Shown one piece after another: positions 11,000 to 22,092 of a DNA stretch of 64,000 nucleotides. How positions within the stretch are numbered: the first letter of the stretch is position 1; the number at the start of each line of letters is the position of its first letter. The DNA is from Nautilus pompilius (Eukaryota > Mollusca > Cephalopoda > Nautilida > Nautilidae): NCBI GenBank assembly GCA_018389105.1, contig JACATO010002139.1, positions 426,637-490,636 of the forward strand, given 5' to 3'. The translations under genes and the position numbers were made by a program. A model generated the notes under the pieces. It was not told the origin of the DNA. It saw only the letters and a list, made by a program, of their open reading frames with translations, and ran no database searches.

Positions 11000-13740
11000 T
11001 TGAAACAGAGGTCAGTAAACCCAGTTTGATTTTGTCTTTTACCTGTCCAACAAATGACTTAATCTAACCTGACCTAACTAATCACTCGAAAACATTGCCG
11101 TAGATGCTAACAAATTTTCTAAATGGGTTTTGATTTTAAACCCGTAGTGTAACTTCTAGCTGTTGTATAATCATGCTTTCTATTACCGGATGGTGATTTT
11201 TTACATCTGGGATATATTTTCCAGTTTGTTTCTTTATTACCTGTCATACCAACAGAACTATTAAGTTTCAAATATCTTGTATTTCCAGCATGTGATCAGC
11301 TGTTGTGCCAACATCCGGAACTTGTACACACTTCATTTTTAACTGTTCTAGACTTGTTACCTGCTAAGTCTTTTCAACATTTGTTAAGCTATCATGAACA
11401 TGCTTATTTACATCATGCATGTTAGTTGGGGCTTGTAGATCAGTTATTTTACAGAATTCATATAACCATGGAACAGTTACTGTTTACTTTATTTCTGCAT
11501 AAGATTTATTGGAAGCATCTAAATTACTAGTTGGATACCCTGTATTTTTTTTTTCATATTACCTTTTACATTTTGAATCATCCACATCTCAGTGGTGGTG
11601 GCATTATTGCAAATTCAACTAATAATAATAATTATTTTAATTAAGTTTGTATTCATCATTAAACATGCAGTATCACTATCATAACTTATGAAATTTGTAT
11701 GATAGGACATTTGATATGGCACAGATATCTTTTAAAATTTTTTATTATATCATTAAAAGCTCTAAATTATTGGTACAAAATTAAATCTAAAAATGCAGAT
11801 CTAAATTTTTAATTAAGCTTTCTATTTGAACTTGTTGCTGAATGAGCCACTGTGCTCTCATCTCTGTAATAAGCCGGATCTAATGTATTAGGTAAAACAC
11901 CAACTATGGCTCCAGTATCCGATGATTTTTGTCAATGCTTTGGACTCGTTTAGATTAATGATTACAGCCAGAATCCCATTCTATTAAAAACATTTGTACT
12001 GATTTGATTTTTTTTTTAACCCTACAATTAGAATTAACAAGAATATTAATATTCTGATCTAAATTTAAATCTTCAGCTGTAAACTTTAAAACAAGATGGT
12101 TCAAGTTTTCATTTCAGTCAAAGTAATTCATTAGGATCTTCTAGTTTGTATTTAAACTTATTAATTTATTACTTAGAATGCTGGCGTTAGCAAACTATTA
12201 AAGTCTAACCGCCATATGAACAATTATTTTTTTTAAAATTAGTATCATTACATGAAATTATGCAATCCAGGCAATTTACTTTTTAAATTGATCTTCCATA
12301 TTCCTATTTTCAGTTTGCTTGATAATATAGGTTTAACATCTATAATTATAAGTGGAAAAATAGACAAATGTAAGACCAAACATCACCTGAAAGGTGTTAT
12401 TTCTAAGTCACTAAATCATTTTAGTACAGTTTTTTTCTTAACTTTTCATAATTAAAAAAAAATGAAGTGATCTTAAATTAAGTAATTTTTGTTAGGAACA
12501 ATGAAATTGAACTTTATCTAGAGGTTTAATGTGAGATTTATAATTTATTCATTTAATATAGTTATATTAGTTGGAGAGCCAAACAAAAATCAAATAAACA
12601 TTCTAACTTTATACCAATAAGTCCAATGTGTACTATAATTTTATCAGAATGTGTTATAAATTTAGATTAATTTTTATTAGGATGAATATCTTGCATAAAT
12701 CTCTTGATTTTGTCATATTTCTCTATATTGAAGACTTGATAAAGCTTTTCAGTTAATAATTAATAGTACAAATTAATGTCTGTCGAAGTATTAAATATTC
12801 ACCAACAAATCAACTTTTCATCTTCCCACATCTACAATTAAGGTGTTTATTTCTAGGATTTGGGGGTAGCTGCTTGTTTGTATTCATAATCAACTGAAGA
12901 ATTTCAATTTCTTTCAAGAAAATGGTTCTTTAATCTCTTATGTTAGATCAAATTGAATTCTTTATTTTATAAAGTTGTATTTAATATTTTAAAAGTATAC
13001 GGAGCAAAGTACTCGACAGCATTGTTGAATGACATAGCAAAGTTTTGCATTTAGGATACTTTTTACAGAATTGCTATGCAGAATAACACAATTCAAACCT
13101 TGAATGATACCTTCCATCATATTTATCAGATTTGTCTTTAACTACAGACACACATTCTGAATCCCAACATTTCTCTATAAAATATCTAAATTCAAATTAC
13201 TCATTTCTGTACTAATCAAGTAACTCAGGGTCTCTATCTTTATCAGCTTTCTGTTTTTTTATTTGTCCCCTAATGTTTCAATTACATCTGATGGTTTGCT
13301 TAGGAGATATGGAAGGTATCAATATTATATTATTTTTCCCTATCTCTTGTATAAAAAAAAACAAAAACATTTGAGTTTGTTTGATTTTTGTCTCACAAGA
13401 TCACAAAAAAAGAGAAGTAAACAAACAAATGTTTAACACTTGGATCAGGGATATCGGGGTATTTAAATTTCTTTATTTCTTGTTCTCACTTATTTCAAAC
13501 ACTTATGGGTTTAAATTTTCACACTTATTCATTTTTACTTGCAAACATTTTAACTTATAAGCGAATCCACTTATTCAATATTCAGGCTGACATAAATTTG
13601 TTTTAGAAAATCCATCCAGAGGCTTTAGATCATTCTAGATGTAATAACATGCATAAGTAGTGCTTTTGCTGTATCCAGTTTCTCCTGGAATCAATTATTG
13701 TAGAATTCTAGGTAATAGAAGAAATTGAATTTTTTTTTTA
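11000..13740 (-). mobile_element. Possible decayed LTR-type retroelement
   Basis: On the - strand several stretches have coding-like composition despite stops and shifts. At 13,250-12,960 there are runs such as FIEKCWDSECVSVVKDKSD. Near 12,830 a Cys-rich CRCGKMKS could be a broken zinc knuckle. Near 12,620 IGLIGIKLECLFD resembles a retropepsin approach to the DTG site, with the DTG itself not intact. Near 11,400 HDVNKHVHDSLTNVEK could be an integrase tail. The order gag, protease, integrase along - would fit, but every match is weak and no LTRs were seen. Confidence 0.3.
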
Positions 13741-16166
13741 CTATTTCTCCGATGTTTCAAATTTCTTTCATTTAAAAGCTAAGCATTTTTCTCTTATCTT
13801 TTAATTAAATTTTAGTTTCAGGCTCACTTTTTGTATCCTTTCAGTTTACGGAAGGAAGTGACTATCAGAAGAAACTCTTGACAGCGAAAATGATTCATAT
13901 GGTGATTATTTAATGGAGTCAAGTTTTCTAGTGGTGACCTTGTAGCAGAATCTCAAAGAAAAAAGAAACAGCTGAAAATACATGTAATTGAGGCTAAGTT
14001 CAGAATCATGTGAAGAATGACTAAAATTTGTTTAAAATATGAAATTTTTTTTAAAAAAAAAAAACTTAATAGGTTATAAGTGAGAATAAGAGACTAATGT
14101 TTAAAGAAGGATGAAATTTGTTTGTGGGGAATGCTTTTGGTTTTAGGATTAAGATTTTTCTGGGAAGTGATGTAGTTTTCCTTGGGCTAAATATTCTGTA
14201 AACGTTTACCGGCCTGTGTGTGATATACAAATAACCCCGCTGTTGTCTGGGTGAGCATGATTGGATTTAAGATTAAATCAAAATAATTCACCAGAACCTG
14301 GTGAAGCAGCTATAAATACATACATTGAATGTGCTTTGACATGGTTTATGATATTAAAGATGGTGGTTACATAGGCTGCTGTTTTATTGGTATTAGAAGT
14401 AGAAAAAAATTAAATCTATATCAGCGTTTTCTTCAATTTTCATTCAGTAAATGAAATCTGGGCAGCAGATTTAGTTAATATGGAAGTTTTTTTTTTCTAA
14501 ATGGTATAAAGATTATAAACACTAAATGTACTAGATGTATTTCCTAGGCATGTTTGGACTGACTTTACCTCCAGAAGTTGAAACTGGAACAACATCATTA
14601 ACAGAAGCATTTAGATCTTTAAGCTGTTCAGCAGAAAAACAAATAGATTATGGCCTAATATGGGAAGTGAATTTGTTAGAACTTAGAAAAAGGCTGAGAA
14701 TGTAGTTTTAGGTATTTTAAAGTCAGATCTAAATATATTGAAGGTAAACCACTCGTGGTTAAGATTTAATGAAGCCTTTAAAAAGTTAATGTTTGCAGAA
14801 AATAATGGATAGAATCTTAGATACATCACCGAATAACAGGTTCATGGCATGTTAACAAAAGAATGAACAAAGTAGACAAAAAGTCTAGGGAAATGAGGGA
14901 ACATTAATTCAAAGTTAATGATCTGGTACAAATATATACCATTTTTGAAAAATTTTATTAAAAATTGGACATATTTCTTTTCCAACTAATGCTTCTACTT
15001 TATAAGGAACATACATTCTATATACAGTGTTCCTTCAAGTTCCAAAAATTCTTGTTTCCTATGACTTTTTAGTGGTTTATTGAGTAAGATTAGACATCAA
15101 TGACCCTTATATTTTTCATATCTTAGCATGCAATCTTCCATTTCTTTAGGGATAGCATAGAGTATCTGCATCTGAAAATGTTGGATTGTTTTTATTTTGA
15201 TTTCGTAACATTAAAGTGAAAATCATGTTAACTTTTTAGAATAACAACCCCTTTACTTTAAAGGTGCATTTTAAAATTTATAACTTTATTTTTCATATGT
15301 AAGAGAACTATGTTTTTACTGATGCCTCTTAGTGTAGTATTGAGTAGTTTTATTAACATGTTTTTGGGAAAACACAACCTCTTGTTTATGATAAAACATT
15401 GTTAAATTTTCCAAATGGGTTTTTTTAGCTGATTGATTTTTAAGTTCCGTATTATAACTTAATACCTACAGGCTTCTATGATATACAAGATGCTCTTAAT
15501 TCTTTTTTTATCATAATCAATTTAATTGTAGATTTACACAAGTTTTTAAAATCTTATTTTGATTTTAAGATGAAAGCCACTTGGTATTAGAAGTTTTCTA
15601 GTCTTAAAGGTGGCTCCGTAATTCATTGGGGGTATTTTAAGTCGTCTTAATATATCACACCCATTAGTGAATCTGGTTTAATCCTCTTAACTACATATTT
15701 TTATAATGCTCTAAATCTTGTGGTTCTGCCTACCTAAAATCAAATCCATTGGAATTTGAGACGGTCTTCATGGTAGGCTATTTGCCTCTGAAGTAAATGG
15801 TTTTTCTTTAGTTGGATAACTTATATTTAAAACTTGATATAATTTTATAACATTTTTGGGGGTGAGATCTGATACAATAAATGAATAAAAGCATTTATTG
15901 TAGATATAGCATGCTTATGTAAATATATCTAGAGATAATATTAAAATTTGTGAAGGCTCTAACAATCCCTATGTGATACTGTTAACAGATTGTTGTTGAC
16001 AGAATATTTAAGATACCTAATTTTGTTTTAGTTATTGGTAAACAAGCATCTGAGACTAGACAAGGGGCTGTAAAGAATTGGCATGGATCTAATGTGTAAA
16101 CCTTTTGATTTTTTTTTTTTTTTGCAGATGTATTTGAAAATTTTGAACTATAAGCCATCAAATGTA
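13741..16166. other. Non-coding AT-rich stretch
   Basis: No gene supported. A 51-codon open run follows ATG at about 14,550 on +, with ordinary amino-acid composition but no recognised family. Elsewhere only homopolymer runs and scattered short frames. Confidence 0.45.
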
Positions 16167-16344
16167 CAGCGGTGTGCAAAAGTCTTGCATAAAAATTTTT
16201 CCTGTAAATTAGCTTGCATTTTGTCGAAAGCAGTTGTTATCAAATCATGTTCATTAAAGTATTTCTATATTACTGTTGTGCATCTATTCCAATAATATCA
16301 AGCATAGTTTCATTGTAAGAAAAGTTATAATTTTTAGAAAATCA

Positions 16345-16383
16345 TTTGCATCAAATCAACGTGTGGAAAAGTGTTGCATAAAA
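16345..16383 (+). repeat. Inner left repeat of the Tc1 IR/DR
   Basis: This segment matches the reverse complement of 17,575-17,613 with only a few substitutions. It shares the AAAAGTGTTGCATAAA-like core with the outermost terminal repeat, so each end carries two directly oriented transposase-binding-like units. Confidence 0.85.
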
Positions 16384-16565
16384 TCCAGATATCTATCTAA
16401 TCAATTCAGATTCAATTCCATTTATGCAGAAAGTGATCAGATCTATCAGTAATGAGTAGAATATTCAAAATTCTTGATAACTTGTTCACAACGATGAGGC
16501 ATGCTGGCTACCAAATGCTGAAAATTGTCACTACTGAACTTTGACCAGGCTTCCTAGATTTTCCG

Positions 16566-17470
16566 TTTCAAATTGGTTTTTATTTTTTTGGTTTTTGGGC
16601 ACTAAAGCTGAGTTTAATCGAGTGCCAAATGTTTTCGATGGGATTGAGATCCAGGCTTTGAGTCAGCCAGTCGAGGAGGGGGATTTGCAACTCTGCCATC
16701 AAGGCCTTGACACTCCAAGCTGTGGATGGGGGAGTTGTCCTGCTGATAGATGGCCGTCAGGGACGTGTGGTCACACACATACAGTTCGACAATGTCCGAG
16801 ACGATCTTAACATAGTCATGAGCATTCATTCGACTCTCCACATGATGCAATGGACCGACACCAGACGACCAACAGCCCAAAACCATGGCCGAATCTCACC
16901 CTGCCTGCAGAGTTGGTCGAGTGCAAATAGGATGGTATTTCTCGGACACTGATCGCCGAATGTACACCCAACCCGCCGAGTGGACACTCACGAATTTGCT
17001 TTTGTTGGAAAACAACACTTGGGATCACTGGGCCACGGTCCAGTGGAGATGGTCGTGAGCCTACTGCGGTCGCTTTTGACGATTGTCCAGACTGATCAAC
17101 AGCTTCTTCTGTGCTGATTGCCCGAACAGTCCCATGTGGATCAAACGCTGTCTGATGGTGCATGAGGCCATCTGGATCCCATGGTGCCTTGGCAAGGCAG
17201 TCTGGATGTCGGTGGAAGTGCGTAATCTGTCCAAGTTCGACATGCGGGTGATGAGACAATCCTGTCGAGCCGTCGTTTTCCGTGGTCTGCTGGCTCTGCG
17301 TTTTGAAATTAGGCTCCCATCGGCTTTTCAATGTTTCAGGTTGCGAGATATCGTCGACTGATTGCAACCGATACGATCCGCAATGACCCACTCAGTTTCA
17401 CCATCTTTCGTGTGAACGATTATGGCCCACTGTTCGAGGGTCAAATATCGGGCTCTGGGCATCACTGTAT
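16566..17470 (-). pseudogene. Tc1 transposase (DD34E type), frameshifted
   Basis: Reading down from 17,470 on -, an N-terminal helix-turn-helix appears (ADRIGCNQSTISRNL, about 17,385-17,340), then a DNA-binding linker, then the DDE domain. The first catalytic site reads VLFSNKSKF (about 17,020), where family members have FSDESKF-like sequence, so the catalytic Asp is Asn. The second site is intact as QQDNSPIHS (about 16,745), and the third as DLNPIENIWHSIK (about 16,655-16,615). The parts fall in different frames, so at least two indels are present. It cannot encode an active enzyme, though the terminal repeats look usable in trans. Confidence 0.93.
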
Positions 17471-17574
17471 TGAACAAAAATTAATCAGAATAGTGGAAAA
17501 TGACAGTTTTTCATATTTATTATTCTACTATCCTGAACTATTATAGCACAAAATATATATTCTAATTTTTTGCA

Positions 17575-17613
17575 GTTTGTGCAACATTTTTGCACATGTT
17601 GATTTCATGCAAA
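17575..17613 (-). repeat. Inner right repeat of the Tc1 IR/DR
   Basis: Inverted counterpart of 16,345-16,383, lying about 180 bases inside the right terminus, as in other IR/DR Tc1 elements. Confidence 0.85.
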
Positions 17614-17796
17614 TTATTTTATTAACATTTAAATTTTGACTCTGCAATTACAAAATGGATCTTACTGTTATAAACCGTTTAAAGCCACCGATACCTTTCA
17701 ATTAAAACAGAAAACATACAATAGTTACTAATTTCTACAAAGTAAGAACCCATTTTCTAAGTCTTCATTTTTATGCTAGACTTTTGCACACTGCTG

Positions 17797-19280
17797 TAAG
17801 ATGGATCTCTCATTTTGTCACTTTATAATAGTTAAATTCTGTTTTTAATTTAATTTATTATAAAACTTGTTACTTCACTAGTAGCTTTGTTATATTTACT
17901 AAAATTGTCATAAAAGGAGTATGGAAAAAAAACATTTCTTCTAAAAGTTAAATCAATTGTATGCATAAATTGTTCTAGTGTCAGATTTGTGACTAACTCA
18001 TTTTCATAAATCTAGAAATATCTAAAAAATTTTTAAAGAGGCATTTGATTATTGCTCTGTCATCTCTTAAAATGAAATATTAATAATTTTCAGATATCCA
18101 GATTTATGAAGAGATGTGCATTATAATTAGACAAAGTATGAGATTTAATTTAGATAAATATATAAATTTCTAAAGTCAAGTCTGAATTACATATTGCAAT
18201 GCCTCTAAATTTACCAGTTAAGTAACAGTGGGGAGATCTCACTTTATTTTTCTTTATCTCCAACAATAAAAGGTTCTTCAGATTTTCCATTTCTATAATC
18301 TGTGCTTTTGTCTTACTTTAGCAAAGCACTTCTAAAATCTGAAAATTAACAAGCGATACTTCTAATCTTGTATAAGTTTGAATTTAAAACACCTTTTTGT
18401 TTTATCACTTCTTTGTCATCTCTCTAATTCAATAGTTGGGGTATATAAAGATGTGTGCTTTGTATTTTAATTAGAATGAGTTTGATCTTGCAAACTTCTG
18501 ACATGGCTATTAAAACTCTATTCCGAAGAACATGTACTCGTTAAACTGAGATGTTGTTGCTTCCAAACTTAATTTACTACATCTGGGTAAATAATGCTCT
18601 CCATATTTAATTCATTTTCATAATTTTGATGTTTCCTTACCATACGTGGTTATCAAGTAGATAAGAATTTACCAGAGGATATTACAAAAATTTATTTCAG
18701 AAATTGCAGTCTACTTTTTATTAGTTAGGTAAAATTTAGTTTTTTTTTTTGGTTTTAAACACCGTATCTTGCATCTGGAAATGACTGGTGTGGAGTTAAA
18801 ATGAGAAAATTGTAACTTGAAAGATGCAGACAGATCTTAAACCTCAGAGGAATAAGTTTTTTAAAATTTTCTACATATCCAGACAAACTATTCCAATTTT
18901 TTTTACTGTATAAAATACTAGACTGTTACCTATTTTGTTTGTGTGGCCAGCTTGACATTGTCAGATCCATAGTATTCTATGAAGAAAACCCAAAACATTA
19001 TACTGCCACTGCATAATGTGCTTAGTTTATAATCTGAATATTTGTTTGAAATTTTTATAATTTTAAAATTCATTTTAGGCTACATGAAAACTGAAAGATC
19101 GGCTATCATAAGCCAGTTTTAAGTAGGCATGTTATGAATCAACATTAAGGACATTTATTAATACTTGACTGTTGAATATATAATAAATATTTCCATGTTC
19201 GGTGGGGATGTGCTTCCATGTCCATGCTTGCCTTTTGATGGCATCAGATTTGTTTCAGAGAGCAAGACTGTGTATGAAGT
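17797..19280. other. Non-coding AT-rich stretch
   Basis: No gene or recognised repeat. Very AT-rich with few CpG; intron or intergenic in character. Confidence 0.5.
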
Positions 19281-19543
19281 ACATGACTGGAAAACCTAGC
19301 ATCTCCCTGGGGTTGCCTTGCACCTTCTAATAAATCTAGTCCTGAGCTAGAAGCTGATAGCTGTATTTTCTATAAACTAATGACTTTTGTTAAATTTTCA
19401 TTCATTGCTTTTACATGACTGGAAAACCTAGCATCTCCCTGGGGTTGCCTTGCACCTTCTAATAAATGTAGTCCTGAGCTAGAAGCTGATAGCTGTATTT
19501 TCTATAAACTAATGACTTTTGTTAAATTTTCATTCATTGCTTT
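19281..19543 (+). repeat. Tandem duplication, two copies of 132 bp
   Basis: Copy one is 19,281-19,412 and copy two is 19,413-19,543. By eye they differ at one internal base (AATAAATCTAG versus AATAAATGTAG) and one T at the end. Each carries an AATAAA. The near identity indicates a recent event, or an assembly artefact. Confidence 0.95.
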
Positions 19544-19714
19544 GGCAGTGGAGAAGGGATGGTGTAGAAGCTCATTCAAATTAACAAACAGATACAGGAG
19601 GCTAGTGTGGAGTGGACTTTAATTCAATAAAATGTCTAATTTTATTCTTCTAGATCCCGAGTGATATGGAAGCCCCAATACCTATACTACTGCATAATCA
19701 AGAGGAATAAATGG

Positions 19715-19970
19715 TTGGCTAGTAGTCCAGCAGTTAAGCTATAATTGATTTAATCCTCAAACAGGGTCAGCTTAGTTTAGTAGATAGTTTCTTCTTGTCC
19801 TTTTTACCAGCTGACCATGTGAGCTTTCAATGAGTGATCAGATTTCCTCCCACATCTAAAAATGTAAGGTTGGCAGGAGAGTCCTATGGCTCAAGATGTA
19901 CTCTGATAACTCCTGAGAAAGCGTAGTATCGTGGTTGTCTCCCTTGTAGATACTGCTGTATGAAAAAAAC
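19715..19970 (+). repeat. SINE-like element
   Basis: GGCTAGTAGTCCAGCAGTTAAGC resembles a tRNA A-box region, followed by a decayed B-box (AATCCTCAAACAGG) and GGGTCAGCTTAGTTT, which is shared with the copy at 3,061. The region ends in an A-rich tail (about 19,963-19,980), as expected for a retroposed SINE. Confidence 0.42.
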
Positions 19971-20304
19971 AAAAACAACAGGATTAAATCTCAGTATTTA
20001 GCCTTTCACTACCTCAGCAGTAAAATAGAACTTTTAATCCTTCCCTGTCATGAAATAGAAGGTAGTTGCCAAAAATTTATTTAGATGACCTTTTCTTAGG
20101 TCATGAAATGCTAATGGATTTCAAAATTGCCCCACCCCCCCTGTAGCAGACAACTGATTGATTGTTATTCACGAATCATTACCCGTGCTTATTAAATGAT
20201 AGAAAAAGAACAAAATTATCACAATTTTTAATACTTTTGAAAAATGTTAGTCAGTCAGTCACATACAGGTGTCTGACTTCATAGTCATATGGTCTGGGCC
20301 AGAA

Positions 20305-20480
20305 TACAAAAAAAGATAAATGACTCTTGTGGTTAAGGAATTGCAGTAATCTGCTGGTTGGTTTATACACTGTTGAAGTAGAGGGCCCGAGTTCACTTCC
20401 TGTGTAGCTTTGAACTCCCTGGCATGATTCTCCCCCCCCCCCCAACCCACCTCCATGTAGGTTTTCTGGGTGCTAAGGTT
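20305..20480 (+). repeat. SINE-like element with B-box and C12 run
   Basis: GACTCTTGTGGTTAAGGAA looks like an A-box region, and GGGCCCGAGTTCACTTCC a B-box. A C12 homopolymer lies at 20,432-20,443. Open frames of 64-65 codons on - across this piece have no domain and are treated as shadows. Confidence 0.4.
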
Positions 20481-20655
20481 TTTTTGCCCAGATTTTTTTA
20501 AAAAGAATTCTAATAGGGATTTCTCTCCAGAGTTGGATGTTGGGTCCCATCTGGTGCAAGATTGGCAGTGCTTCTTGGACTATCTGTAGTACAGTACTAA
20601 TCCACCAGGGTAATCTGACTATTGCTTACCTGCCATTTTGATGAAATGTATCTAT

Positions 20656-20683
20656 AAGGGATGTTCAAAAGAAACGCAGCCAG
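20656..20683 (+). repeat. Second copy of the MITE-like terminal sequence
   Basis: The 28-base segment matches the left end of the palindrome at 10,470 closely, including GATGTTCAA, GAAAC and CAGCCA. A clear opposite end was not found within about 100 bases, so this may be one end of a larger or truncated element. Confidence 0.45.
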
Positions 20684-20974
20684 ATATTACAACAATACTG
20701 TTTTACCTGAGTTTGGTTAAATTTCACTATAAGCTCCCTTAACCCTCATCATCCCTGCTTTTTAATTTACTATAAAGCCCTTTATTTTGTTTCTCAGATT
20801 TTTTTTTTTTTATTTTTGTAGTTATTCTTTTGTTTAGTATTTACATAAGGTTGAGTTGCTAAATGAAATGTTAGAACCACTGGAGGAATTAAGGGCTTTG
20901 TTTTGATTCACATAAAATTTTGTTTTACATTCTATGCTGGAAAATTTCAAACCTGTGTTAATACATCTGTTGCA

Positions 20975-21030
20975 CCTTTTTTTTTTTTTTGTTTTTTGTT
21001 TGTAGTTGTTTCCCCCTTTATTATAGGTAG
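20975..21030 (+). other. Polypyrimidine tract and 3' splice site before the ASB start
   Basis: A long T-rich tract (about 20,975-21,003) is followed by AG at 21,004-21,005, AG at 21,025-21,026 after TTTATTAT, and AG at 21,029-21,030. Any of these could be the acceptor. With the 21,026 site the exon starts 25 bases before ATG, and an in-frame TAG lies at 21,028-21,030, so the upstream exon would be 5' UTR. With the 21,030 site the frame is open into the exon (HSHQTGL before Met), so an upstream coding exon is not excluded. Confidence 0.5.
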
Positions 21031-21051
21031 CACAGCCATCAAACTGGCCTG

Positions 21052-21873
21052 ATGAGCTTTTTAGACCGAGAGAGCAGACTTCTTCAGGCCATCGAATATG
21101 GTAACTTGCCAGGTGTGAAGAGATTAATGGGTAGTGGCATAAATGTGCACACTGTCCTATATTGCTCAGATCGTAGGGAGAGCACTACAGTGTTGGGGAC
21201 TGCAGCTTTTGAGGGTCAGCTGGACATAGTGAAGTATCTGGTTGTGCATGGAGCATCTGTGAACTACAAGGACCCATGTTTTGGACGAATTCCTCTGCAT
21301 TGGGCATGTATTAGCCAAAGCGAAGGGGTGGTGTGCTTTCTTTTGGAGAACAGAGCTGATGTAAATTCTGTTGATCGGGATAATGTCACGCCAATCATTT
21401 ATGCTGCAATGTACGGCTCTTGTGCTATTGTGCAGATTTTAATTGAACATGGTGCTGACCCACATGTTTTTGATCGCCTGAGATCATCGGCACTTCATTA
21501 TGCCTCATTCCATGGCAATGCTTCTGTTGTTACCATGTTAATAAAAGCTGGGTGCATTCCTAACAACCCAGTAATATTTGGGCAGGGTACACCGCTTGCC
21601 AACCTCATCTATCACAGAGACGTGAAGAATAGTGAACTGCTTCTAGAAGGTGGCTACAAACTGGACAGTGAAGAATGGCTTCATCAGTATAAGATAAATC
21701 AAGGTGGAGATTTGCTGTTAGAACTCATCTACAAGCACCTCAGGAATCCTTCATCTTTAAAAGTTTTGGCAAGGACTGTGATTAGAAAGAGAATAAAAGG
21801 CAGCTTTTTGCAGGACAAAATAAAATTATTACCAGTGCCTTTCTTATTGCAGAAATATCTTTTATTGGCTTAA
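21052..21873 (+). CDS. Ankyrin-repeat and SOCS-box (ASB-type) protein, 273 aa
   Basis: By family knowledge, ASB proteins are substrate receptors of Cullin-5/Elongin-BC ubiquitin ligases: ankyrin repeats bind the target and the SOCS box docks Elongin BC and Cul5. Visible here are about five to six ankyrin repeats: residues 8-33, 46-74, 79-107 (with PLHWAC), 112-140, 145-171, and a weak one at 179-205. A C-terminal SOCS box follows at residues 232-272, with BC-box SLKVLARTVIRKRI and Cul5-box-like LPVPFLLQKYLLL. The usual BC-box Cys (LCR) is Ala (LAR); I recall the same in ASB8. Length is normal for a small ASB. The start is the first ATG after a splice acceptor; TAG in the same frame at 21,028 blocks extension if the AG at 21,026 is used. 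The coding part is a single exon. Only 12 CpG occur in 822 bp, matching the CpG-poor surroundings. The exact ASB subfamily is not assigned. Confidence 0.9.
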   Translation: MSFLDRESRLLQAIEYGNLPGVKRLMGSGINVHTVLYCSDRRESTTVLGTAAFEGQLDIVKYLVVHGASVNYKDPCFGRIPLHWACISQSEGVVCFLLENRADVNSVDRDNVTPIIYAAMYGSCAIVQILIEHGADPHVFDRLRSSALHYASFHGNASVVTMLIKAGCIPNNPVIFGQGTPLANLIYHRDVKNSELLLEGGYKLDSEEWLHQYKINQGGDLLLELIYKHLRNPSSLKVLARTVIRKRIKGSFLQDKIKLLPVPFLLQKYLLLA

Positions 21874-22086
21874 ATTAACTTTATTTTTTAATCTTTTTAT
21901 GTAACTTCAAAAAACAGCATAAGATTAAAAGAAAATTACTCTTCATGTTTGTGTAGAAGTCTTATTTATTTACTTTATTGAATTATAGATCAATATAGAT
22001 TGACTCTTGATATGATCAAATCTTAATTTATTAACATAGGTTGAAATGGAGTATAGATAATAATTATAATATTGTATTTATTTCCA

Positions 22087-22092
22087 AATAAA
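22087..22092 (+). promoter_or_regulatory. Candidate polyadenylation signal AATAAA of the ASB gene
   Basis: AATAAA lies about 214 bases downstream of the TAA stop, in AT-rich sequence that looks like 3' UTR. Such hexamers are frequent by chance at this base composition, so the assignment rests on position only. Confidence 0.4.

Larger units (their letters stand above)
16167..17796 (-). mobile_element. Complete Tc1-family transposon (1,630 bp) with IR/DR ends
   Basis: The left end, CAGCGGTGTGCAAAAGTCT at 16,167, is mirrored at the right end (17,796 inward) with one mismatch. TA dinucleotides flank both ends (16,165-16,166 and 17,797-17,798), the expected target duplication. A second, inner pair of related repeats lies at 16,345-16,383 and 17,575-17,613 (TTTGCATnAAATCAAC...). 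This gives the double-repeat IR/DR layout known from Sleeping Beauty-type Tc1 elements. The internal transposase is on the - strand. The element is clearly richer in CpG than its surroundings, suggesting recent arrival. Confidence 0.95.

Noticed and set aside
11056..11076. TTAGG-like telomere words (TAACCTGACCTAACTA)
   Set aside because: Only about two imperfect units; too short to be an interstitial telomere array.
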